Shown here: piece by piece, positions 54,850-64,000 of the stretch | Layout: each line of letters starts with the position of its first letter | Position numbering within the stretch: position 1 is the stretch's first letter | Source: Lycorma delicatula | Taxonomy: Eukaryota > Arthropoda > Insecta > Hemiptera > Fulgoridae | Assembly: GCF_047948215.1 (NCBI RefSeq) | Contig: NC_134464.1 | Span: 6,644,001 to 6,708,000, forward strand | Direction: 5' to 3' | DNA: 64,000 nt | Translations under genes and position numbers: made by a program | The notes under the pieces: generated by a model | Database searches by the model: none | What the model was told of the DNA's origin: nothing | What the model saw: the letters and a program-made list of their open reading frames with translations, nothing else

Positions 54850-57000
54850 TGTGAATTGTAAGTTCAACAACAAAAATAAGACTTATTGAGTGTAATCTTA
54901 AGGTTCAGAAATGTTTTTCCAAGTCAGGTTTTATAAATATTCAAATCTGAAAATATATGAGATACCTAGATTTTGTAACAAAAGGCAATATTAGTATTTT
55001 GAATCATCTCCATGATTAGCTTGTAATAAAATGCACTGCATTTTTTTTAGCATTTGACAGAAGGCCAGTTACTTGAAAATAATCCTATCTGAAAGATAAC
55101 ATTTAATAACATTATTGAAGGCTGTTTGTTTTGCATTGACAGCAAAAACAGTAATATTAACATGATTAACTTGGAATTATATGCAAATAAGGTAGATGTT
55201 TAAGTAAGAAAAGGTAAGGAGCCAAATATACAGTGTCACATAGTTTTGTAATTTTCATCATAGATTTACACTGAATTTTCAATTATAAATCTTTTGCTAA
55301 AGATTAGGCAAAGTAACTTCATGTTTAATTGCTTACTCACAATACTGTATTCTAGCTGGTCTGGAATAGGTCATCATAGGTCAAAAGTGACCATTTTACT
55401 GAATTCTTCAAATTGATTGGCTAATAGTTCAGCAATTTCATTTGATGAATCTACTATATGTCTTCAGATTGAAGACAAGGTATTTGGTTAAAGCAGGTGT
55501 GGCTAACAGTTTTTGCCTCCAGACTGAATTAGAAAATTTTTTTCATGAAAAAAGTTTTCAAAGTTTGTTTGGCCCACGGGCCAAACAAAATATTAAATAC
55601 AAAAACGATTCAAGTAAACAAAATTTTATTATGGAATTTGTTGTACTTTTGTTTAGATTCATTAAAGAAAAGGTTTGTTCACAAATATATTTTGAGCTGA
55701 AGATTACTAAATATTTCTTGGCAGGTTTTTTAAATTTCTATATTTTCAATTATTCAATTGCTTATAAAAAAGCTAATATTGAAAAATTTTTCCCAGGCTG
55801 CATACATTCATTACACGGGCCCTTTGTTGGCCATGGGCCAGGCCTGGGTTAAAGTATGTATTCTCACAGATAGCCTTCACTTTCTTTCAAATGTCTGCCG
55901 CAGTCATATTTCTGTTAATATGAATATGTTGATTGCAACACATTGTAGCAATCTTTTTTTTTTTAATCTCTACACCTTTTTGCAAACATTGTATTTTTTA
56001 AAGGCAACTAAAGTTTTTAATGTTGGACATTTCTTGAAAGCATTGTATGTTTTTTCTTTTTTTGATCACTTCACAAATCTCATTATTCCACCATTCACGG
56101 TGGTTTCCTGGGTCTCCCAGATGTTCTGTAAATAAGTCTTAAAGCCGAGTCAAATATAAAATCAGTTATTGTGATGACATCAATTTCAATAACTCAAGTT
56201 TTTTCTGGGAGGTTTGTGTTAGCAATGAAGCTTGTTCAAGCTGCCTTGTCGAATAACCATCTTTTACAGATGGGATTCATTTTCATTAGAGCACCAGTTG
56301 AATTTGCACCAAAAGTGGTCACTTTTGTGAAGGTTTTTTCAAAACCTTGAAAGAGTACTTTGATGCAATTGATGCAACTATAAATCTATGCAGGATTTCA
56401 TTAAGCTTCTGACATTAAAACAAGTTCCTGAGCCATTATTTAATATAACTATTTCAGTATTTATAAGGAGCCTTTCCAACTCTCTCCCTCGGGGATTTAT
56501 TCAGTCTAATCCCCAAAGAGCATTATGTGCATTAGTCACCCATTAATAGTAGGGTAGTGGGTGGAGGAAGCTGGGCAATTAATTGCATTATGCATTATGA
56601 CTCTTTCCAGTCAAAGTTTGCTAAGTGTATGTTGTAATCTATATTGTATGAGTAATCTAATGGGTGCTTCATTCTGATTGTGACCTCTGACCCTTACACT
56701 TGAAGGTTGATCTTACAAATGAATATTACACTTTCTTAATTTAAAATATCATCTTGGGGAAAATGGGTTTCTTACAGATATATACAAATAGGGTCCAGAT
56801 CATTTAACAATCATAGAAACTCAAGGATCTGTCAAATATCCTTGATGCTTCACTGCAAATCGATTTATTTATGTAAGAGAATTAATTTCCGAGTTTGCCT
56901 TTTGGCCAACCCTTTAGCTTCTTCTCCATCCTAAAAATTGCTTCATTGTCTAAATTTATGTGAAAAAGGAGAAACAGTCACCCCTTATGTTGTTTTAAAT
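54850..57000 (-). mobile_element. Fossil jockey-like LINE: ORF1 end, endonuclease, start of reverse transcriptase
   Basis: Minus-strand order: MEKKLKGWPKGK (ORF1 C terminus, about 56935), WLLNDLDPICIYLQETHF-like endonuclease start, QLPPPTTLLLMGD (56560), INPRGRELERLL and ILNNGSGTCFNVRS (56480-56400), the linker WWNNEICEVIKKRKKTYNAF (56090-56020), then EIAELLANQFEEFSK (55440-55395). Stops throughout. A hAT MITE lies between the linker and the reverse transcriptase start. Confidence 0.68.
55494..55846 (+). mobile_element. 353-bp hAT-type MITE
   Basis: Ends CAGGTGTGGC and (inverted) CAGGCCTGGC. It is flanked by a perfect 8-bp duplication, GGTTAAAG, at 55486-55493 and 55847-55854, the hAT length. 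An internal hairpin with 12-bp arms (TTTGTTTGGCCC) lies at 55564-55589. It has no transposase. The open frame through it is chance. Confidence 0.8.
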
Positions 57001-58279
57001 GGTCTCTCTGGTTTGGTAAGTAAGATCACCTGAGAAGAAAATGGCATCAAAGGCTCTTTAGAGGAGGTTATGAAAAAATTACTTTCATAACTGGTTCATC
57101 TGGTGGATTATGTACCTGAACCTTAGCCTCAATTTTTATGGTTTTTTAGTCTGTCAGATGCACTTTTATTTTCATTCAAAAGAATTTTAAATTTACTCAA
57201 ACAACCATTGAATGTATTTGTAAAGTTTTTCATGTAAGTAAATAGCAAAACTTCCCATTTGAGAGTCAAGTGAATTTCCACTAAAACCTCAAACACAAGA
57301 GTGAAGAAAACCCGCAAGAAAATGATAAACGGAATTATTTACAGTAATGGTTATTAAGCTTCTTATGAAAAGTCACAACATTTCGTTCACCAAAAAAACA
57401 TAAGTAACATGATAACCAGCAAAACAGCTTCGTTATGTAATTTTCTTTATATAATGGTTACTTTTTTTAATGTTTTTTTGGTAGTTATGATTTTTTTTTA
57501 TTGAGCTAACGCATAACTACTTACTTCATGAACAGTAAGAAAAGGCTTATCTTCGCTAAATTACCACCTTCCCTCATAATCACCAGGTACTAAGGTCTGA
57601 GTGAACTCTTCTAGTTAACAGCTCTCTGCAAACTCCTTACCTCATTACAAACACGCACTAATTTAAACCTCTTTTTTCTTTTCACCTCTGACAACACAGC
57701 TGGTTCATAACTAGAGGGTTTATGTGAACCCTAAGTTACAATAGATTGTTCAGCAATGAAAAATTAATAAATAAGAAACTGAATGTCATGACACAAACTC
57801 CAAACAGTCCTTTAAAGAATTAAAAAGTAAAATAGAATAACAAAACAAAAATCTATCGACAAAAATTTAATATACAAGAACAACTTTCCAAAAAATATTA
57901 ATAAAAAAGAAATCTATGAATTTAAAAAATAATTCACCAAACTAGAAGAAGAAGATAAAGAGAAAGAAATAAAAATGCAAGAAACGTAAATAGAATCAAA
58001 ATATTCTAATATAACCAAAGAAAAACTAATTTTGAAATCATAGGCATAAAGACGCAAAACAGCAAAAACCTACAACAAATTATTTATAAAATAGAAAAGA
58101 AACATGATGAACAAGTTGGGGGAAAAGACATAGAGGAAATCTACAGATATATGCCCAATAAAATAAATTAAAGATAAAGAGAAGGAAATATCATAGTAAA
58201 ATTCATATATAACTCAAACAAGGATTAAAATTTATAACTAAAGAAAAACAATTATAACAAATACAGATGCAGAGAACAA

Positions 58280-58960
58280 ACTGGATGAAATAGCGGGTTC
58301 TTGGAGAAATTTATCATGAAACAAAAAAATGTTTCGTGTGTGCTGTTCCTGATAGAACAAAGGAGACATTAATGTATACAGTTGTAGCATGTATTGAACC
58401 AGAAACTAAAATCATATCAGATTTATGAAAAGCATTTGATTGTATAGAAGATTTAGAAGGTATGAATTTTATACTTACACAAATGACAGTAGAAATAAAC
58501 AAGTCCTCATTTTCAAAAAGAAAGTACAATACGGGCAGAATTCTTTCAAATCAGTGGGCATTTGTAGAGAAATTATAAATATAATCTAACCAAACTTATC
58601 CTACACTCTTTTTGCTCACTAACCTTGACTAATTACAAATGTGATACAGAAAACCATAGTGAAAACTTTGTTGATCCAAAAACAGATGCATATACCCAAA
58701 GTAATGGAAGTTTATGGTGGTGAGCTAAAAATCACAATAAGAAGGAATGTGACCCTAAAGAGCTATTGGGTTATTTTAATAAAAATTATGTTTTGGAGGT
58801 TAATTTGGTTATTAAAAAACAAAAAAAATATGGGTGGGTACTTTGTTACTTTTTGAAAAAAGTGGTACCCACTCACCGGAAAAGGACCAAGCTTAGTCAC
58901 AATTTTATATATACTGGTTTTGATGTTTCTTCATTGGACAAAAAGTATATATAACACTAT
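58280..58960 (+). pseudogene. Merlin (ISXO2/IS1016-like) transposase remnant
   Basis: RVLGEIYHETKKCFVCAVPD, RTKETLMYTVVACIEPETK, IISDL-stop-KAFDCIEDLEG, then after a break HSENFVDPKTDAYTQSN, W, AKNHNKKE. This is the order of ISXO2-like DDE transposases: (V.GEI..ET.KCF...V.DR), the SD.WKAF aspartate, the VNH..NFVDP.TGAHT block, then the IE..W block. The conserved Trp is TGA (58425-58427). The E region is shifted. Terminal repeats were not found. It lies between the ORF1 and endonuclease of the older LINE. Confidence 0.75.
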
Positions 58961-59347
58961 AAAAATTTATTTACATACTCAAACAAAAATGAATCTGAAA
59001 ATGCAAAATCAAGAAATATTAATAAATAATAATGAAAAAATATATAATACAAATTGGAAAATACAACAGTACAAATAATAAATACAAGCCTAATGTAAAT
59101 ATAATCCTCATTAAACAGAAATAGCTTAATATAAACTGGTGTACACTAAATATGCAATTAAAAAGAATGAGAATTGAAAAAGACATAATTTGTCTATCAG
59201 AAGTCAATTTATGTAAAAGTAATATTTATAATGTAAATGGATATAATAAAATATCAAAACAGAGAACATTAAAAAGAAAATGGAATTATAATATTTATAA
59301 AAGAGAATGTTTTTTTTATTTATAAAATGAGAATGTAAAAGAGAATG

Positions 59348-60960
59348 AGGAAATTCTTAAATCAGCAGAAGCGAACTTAGGCGGAAGAAAGAGAACTGGT
59401 AGTAAACCTTGGGTTTCAGACGATATATTGCAGCTGATGGATGAACGTAGAAAATATAAAAATGCTAGTGATGAAAGTAAAAGGAACTATCGACAATTAA
59501 GAAATACTATAAACAGGAAGTGCAAACTAACGAAAGAAGAGTGGATTAAAGAAAAGTGTTCAGACGTGGAAAGAGAAATGAACATTGGTAAAATAGACGG
59601 AGCATACAGGAAAGTTAAGGAAAATTTTGGGGTACATAAATTAAAATCTAATAATGTGTTAAACAAAGATGGTACACCTATATATAATACGAAAGGTAAA
59701 GTCGATAGATGGGTGGAATATATTGAAGAGTTATACGGAGGAAATGAATTAGAAAATGGTTTTATAGAGGAAGAAGAGGAAGATAAGGAGGATGAAATGG
59801 GAGAAACAATACTGAGATCTGAATTTAAGAGAGCATTAAAAGATTTAAATGGCAGAAAGGCTCCTGGAATAGACGGAATACCTGTAGAATTACTGCGCAG
59901 TGCAGGGGAGGAGGCGATTGATAGATTATACAAACTGGTGTGTAATATTTATGAAAAAGGGGAATTTCCGTCAGACTTCAAAAAAAGTGTTATAGTAATG
60001 ATACCAAAGAAATCAGGGGCAGATAAATGTGAAGAATACAGAACAATTAGTTTAACTAGTCATGCATCAAAAATCTTAACTAGAATTCTATACAGAAGAA
60101 TTGAGAGGAGAGTGGAGGAAGTGTTAGGAGAAGACCAATTTGGTTTCAGGAAAAGTATAGGGACAAGGGAAGCAATTTTAGGCCTCAGATTAATAGTAGA
60201 AGGAAGATTAAAGAAAAACAAACCAACATACTTGGCGTTTATAGACCTAGAAAAGGTATTCGATAACGTAGACTGGAATAAAATGTTCAGCATTTTAAAA
60301 AAATTAGGATTCAAATACAGAGATAGAAGAACAATTGCTAACATGTACAGGAACCAAACAGCAACAGTAGCAATTGAAGAACATAAGAAAGAAGCCATAA
60401 TAAGAAAGGGAGTCCGACAAGGATGTTCTCTATCTCCGTTACTTTTTAATCTTTACATGGAACTAGCAGTTAATGATGTTAAAGAACAATTTAGATTCGG
60501 AGTAACAGTACAAGGTGAAAAGATAAACATGCTACGATTTGCTGATGATATAGTAATTCTAGCCGAGAATAAAAAGGATTTAGAAGAAACAATGAACGGC
60601 ATAGATGAAGTCCTACGCAAGAACTATCGCATGAAAATAAACAAGAACAAAACAAGAGTAATGAAATGTAGTAGAAATAACAAAGATGGACCACTGAATG
60701 TGAAAATAGGAGGAGAAAAGATTATGGAGGTAGAAGAATTTTGTTATTTGGGAAGTAGAATTACTAAAGATGGACGAAGCAGGAGCGATATAAAATGCCG
60801 AATAGCACAAGCTAAACGAGCCTTCAGTAAGAAATATAAGTTGTTTACATCAAAAATTAATTTAAATGTCAGGAAAAGATTTTTGAAGTGTATGTTTGGA
60901 GTGTCGCTTTATATGGAAGTGAAACTTGGACAATCGGAGTATCTGAGAAGAAAAGGTTAG
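59348..60960 (+). pseudogene. RTE reverse transcriptase, open over 537 codons
   Basis: Contains [20 protein letters not shown] (59845 on), [67 protein letters not shown] (motif A; the usual Ala before FD is Val), [32 protein letters not shown] (FADD at 60538-60549), and [20 protein letters not shown]. All catalytic residues are present. It has no start codon or endonuclease of its own because of 5' truncation. Confidence 0.9.
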
Positions 60961-61301
60961 AAGCTTTTGAAATGTGGTGCTATAGGAGAATGTTAAAAAT
61001 CAGATGGGTGGATAAAGTGACAAATGAGGAGGTATTGCGGCAAATAGATGAAAAAAGAAGCATTTGGAAAAATATAGTTAAAAGAAGAGATAGACTTATA
61101 GGCCACATACTAAGGCATCCTGGAATAGTCGCTTTAATTTTGGAAGGACAGGTAGAAGGGAAAAATTGTGTAGGCAGGCCACGTTTGGAATATGTAAAAC
61201 AAATTGTTAGGGATGTAGGATGTAGAGGGTATACTGAAATGAAACGACTAGCACTAGATAGGGAATCTTGGAGAGCTGCATCAAACCAGTCAAATGACTG
61301 A
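60888..61301 (+). pseudogene. RTE C-terminal domain, out of frame by one base
   Basis: [72 protein letters not shown] to AASNQSND and TGA. Comparison with 32772 (TTTTTGAAAGTGTATG) shows one A lost here (TTTTTGAAGTGTATG). Confidence 0.88.
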
Positions 61302-61719
61302 AGACAAAAAAAAAAAAAAAGAGAATGTAAGGTATACAATCCAAAAGCCAAAACTATATAAAGCAAAATCTATAGAAATTGAAATTATCAAGATTTAAAA
61401 AAAAAACATCACTTAATAGTAACACATAGACCACTATCAGGAAGCATAATTGAATTTATTGAAGAACTAGAAGAATATCTGAAAATTGAAATAAATCAGG
61501 GGAAAAATTAGCAGTGATTTTAATATAAATACAATAGATGAATCATTAATTCTAACAAAAAATATCTGAACACACTATCTGCATTATGGATTACTACTAA
61601 GCATGATAACCAAAACAAAATCAGAAGAATTTGTCTAGAAAACCTTAACTCAATATGAATAGATCACATCAATTCCAATTTACTACCAGAAAAAATAATA
61701 CTTTATCCTCTTCCAAAAA

Positions 61720-64000
61720 AAAAAAAAAACATTTTTAGTTGAAAAAAGACCCAAAAAAACAATTGTTTGTTCTGAATCAAAAAAAAAATTGATGTACAAA
61801 GAAACTGAATACTATTTGTTACTCTCAACATTACATAGTAAAGTGTATAGTGAGTAGAGAAGGGTCTCTTTACACCTGCTATCACATCAACCCTGGCTGC
61901 CACTTACCAGTTATAATGGTGGTGTAAGTTCGATTCCAAAGTCATTTTCTATTATACATAATCTGCGATAAGCCATGACCATAGTGCCCAATCAATGTAG
62001 TGATCTGAAAGTGGAAGTCAGATCAGGATCATTATAAAAAATGGTTACATTTCCAGGTCTACTAATTTTATTACATTTGTTTTTGTTTTCACTGTATATA
62101 TAATAAATTAAAGAGTAAACAAAATAATTTGTTTAAACAACAGAGTAAAAATATTAAACACCTCTTAGATTCCTGAATCATTCCACTTTTGGAGTGAATG
62201 GTCAATATGAATAAAGGGGATTAAAGTTAAGCAAACTGTTTTAAATACTAAATAATAAAATAGCAAAATAATAGATGTTGCTTTTAATGATTGAGTAGCT
62301 TACATTTTTGTGTTTCTTCTAAAACATTTGTTTTTTACATTTGGATTCAATTACAAAATAATAAATACAAAAATAATGTTACTTTAAATAGATGTTCTTA
62401 ACAATTGAATCTTTTTTTCATATTTTTTCTTAACTAATTGTTTGTTATAAGTTTTTTATCTTGGAAGGTTTATCATGTTTGCATGAATCACCGATAAATA
62501 TGTTTTTAAAATACATAGGGCTCAAAAATCTACCACAGTCTTGAGTCAAACTGACATACCTACAAACATAATTTTTTCTTAGCTTCAGACATTATTTTTA
62601 TTATTATTATACTACAATTAACACTGCATATTTTTTAAAATCTTTTTATTTGTTAAAACTAATTTAAATTGTTTAGTTTTAGGTGCTGCTTGGTAATTTT
62701 GATAATTATCAATATGTTATATATAGTGCCATATTATTTCTCCAAGTTCCACATTGAACTTGTTAGAGCCTGCCTGCCAAAATGCCTTATAGCTACTCTT
62801 CAAAGTCATAAGAACAAAAGAATTGCAGTCTTTTAAATGTATCGACAATATGTAAAATATTGCAAATCAAAGTTCCAAAAGAAACAAATATGACTCAAAT
62901 CGAATTGACAATTGAATGTTTATTTCCAGATGAAAGAGATCTAACTGTCAATAATCATAAAACTGAGGAGATGCACATGCTGTTGTTCAATTGTACCCTT
63001 AAAAAGAATACACCATACAGATTTCAAAGACTAGCATTACATGACCATGTTGATAGGTTGTACTTGTAATTTCCGTTCTAAGATATTGCTTAAAAATTTG
63101 ACATTCTAACATCATCAGGTATGTTGTGTTATTTTGATGGAAAATCAATGTTTTCACTGATGATTCTTTAAATAGAAAATTATTTGATCATGATCAAGAA
63201 ACTGTTATTGGCTACAACTTATTTTCCACAACTTTATGATCAGTTGTTTCCAACATTTCAACAATAAACTTGTACATTGACTGTGGTATCTCACTAGTAT
63301 TTGGAATAAAACATGAAAAAGTCACATTCACTGTTAGCAAAATGCAAAAGGATCTGCTGGAAATGGTAAAAAAAAACACATTGTTAATTTTCCTAAAGAC
63401 TTGAATGTGAATTTTATCAGATTAGATGTTGCTATTCACAAAAGAAATGAAGTATTACTTTTACCTTACATCATAATGTATTAAGATAATCCAAAACCAA
63501 TGAATATGCTCAACCAAAAGGCATCAGCCCCTAAAAAAATTTTAAAAATGTGAAAAAACAAAATTATACAATATGAAATTCAAAATGAAAAAACCCAAAT
63601 TTATTATTTCAGTGAACATTAATTCATCGGTGTCAAACATCAATATTCTGAAAATTCCATAATCAAACATGATGTTGATAGTCGCAGTGAAAAGCCAGTA
63701 AGTGTGAATGAAAAAGCACATTATTGTAGGTAAAGCTACTCAATCAAATTCAACAATTTCAAACCGGTTCAACAAAAAGCAAAAATTGAAAACATACATG
63801 ACAAGAGTTGTAAAAATGAATTTGATACATTTGAATGATAATCGCATGAAAATCAGACAAAATAATCAATGGATAAACAATAATCAAAAGGTTGCCTTTA
63901 CATCAATAATTCAAAACACTACAACTTATTTACCTTATGAAACTATTTACTTTTAACAACCAAAAAAGAGAAATCCACTTCACCATTAAGTAGCCACTTC
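61720..64000. other. Right end of the window, no recognised gene
   Basis: AT-rich. GTTCGATTCC, a perfect pol III B-box string, occurs at 61928-61937, but no cloverleaf can be folded by eye. Open frames at 62860-63069 (plus; VPKETNMTQIELTIECLFPD) and 63708-63956 (plus) match nothing I know. They could be decayed transposon or exon pieces. Confidence 0.35.

Larger units (their letters stand above)
59348..61320 (+). mobile_element. RTE-type LINE copy 3, 5'-truncated, nearly intact reverse transcriptase
   Basis: Flanked by AAAAGAGAATG (59337-59347 and about 61317-61327, overlapping the poly(A)). It starts at the position matching 38488 of the full-length copy. One frame is open from 59348 to 60960. 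A single-base deletion near 60887 shifts the last 137 codons (60888-61301). It interrupts the endonuclease of the older LINE, in the same orientation. Confidence 0.92.
57850..61715 (+). mobile_element. Old LINE with ORF1 and endonuclease remnants, host of two later insertions
   Basis: 57930-58200 reads KLEEEDKEKEIKMQE, NFEIIGIKTQNSKNLQQIIY, GGKDIEEIYRYMPNK and IIVKFIY, the layout of a CR1/L1-like ORF1. 59125-59275 reads TLNMQLKRMRIEKDIICLSE and VNGYNKISKQR, the start of an endonuclease. The endonuclease resumes after the RTE insertion at 61408-61560 (LIVTHRPLSGSIIEFIEELE, then SSDFNINTIDES). Heavily mutated, clade uncertain. Confidence 0.55.

Noticed and set aside
55442..56135. Two overlapping plus-strand open frames (136 and 125 codons)
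   Set aside because: One runs through the hAT MITE and its flanks, the other runs antisense to the jockey-like linker region.
59487..61366. Several minus-strand open frames of 65-148 codons
   Set aside because: Shadows of the RTE reverse transcriptase. Equivalent shadows occur at the same places in copies 1 and 2.
61870..61945. Possible tRNA or SINE head with GTTCGATTCC
   Set aside because: The B-box string is perfect, but acceptor and D stems do not pair and no second copy was seen.

Overview
This is an AT-rich eukaryotic window, almost certainly from an insect. It has spliced genes with GT-AG introns, tRNA-derived SINEs, and a crowd of non-LTR retrotransposons (RTE, R1-like, jockey/I-like) and DNA transposons (Tc1/mariner, hAT, Merlin) of the kinds common in arthropods. 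A hemipteran is my guess from the look of the repeats. The sequence does not prove it.

Two cellular genes can be rebuilt exon by exon, both on the minus strand. (1) RABL3, an atypical Rab-like small GTPase, has five exons between 44,074 and 31,846. The splice phases close perfectly and give 237 codons, about the length of animal RABL3. (2) A four-exon gene between 23,694 and 1,843 also closes in phase, giving 358 codons. I do not recognise it. It has a cysteine-rich second exon, a charged helical third exon and a last exon built on a degenerate ten-residue repeat. A third cellular relic lies on the plus strand: two correctly phased C-terminal exons of a fatty acyl-CoA reductase (47,698-47,945 and 49,558-49,783), with a nonsense codon and no visible upstream exons.

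The rest is mobile DNA in layers. 1-12 kb: last three exons of the unknown gene, SINEs and a 0.7-kb TIR repeat. 12.2-13.7 kb: a 5'-truncated jockey/I-like LINE tail with an intact RNase H frame. 14.5-17.5 kb: fossil LINE pieces and a hAT remnant. 17.9-22.1 kb: a mariner-type transposon with TIRs, broken by an R1-like LINE that is itself broken by a SINE. 27-30 kb: LINE tail, TIR repeat and a second mariner-type pseudogene. 32-44 kb: RABL3, with two RTE copies in its introns and an RTE-like fossil. 44.6-50 kb: LINE fossils, a 0.7-kb near-perfect palindrome and the acyl-CoA reductase relic. 52.4-54.7 kb: a LINE-like element flanked by target-site duplications that carries a gag-like ORF1 and a 3' tail but no ORF2. 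55-57 kb: a jockey-like fossil broken by a 353-bp hAT MITE. 57.9-61.7 kb: an older LINE holding a Merlin transposase remnant and a young RTE insertion.

I found no operon-like or defence-like system. The most unusual items are the ORF1-only retroelement, the repeat-built unknown protein, the long palindrome, and two RTE copies that share a nonsense mutation.
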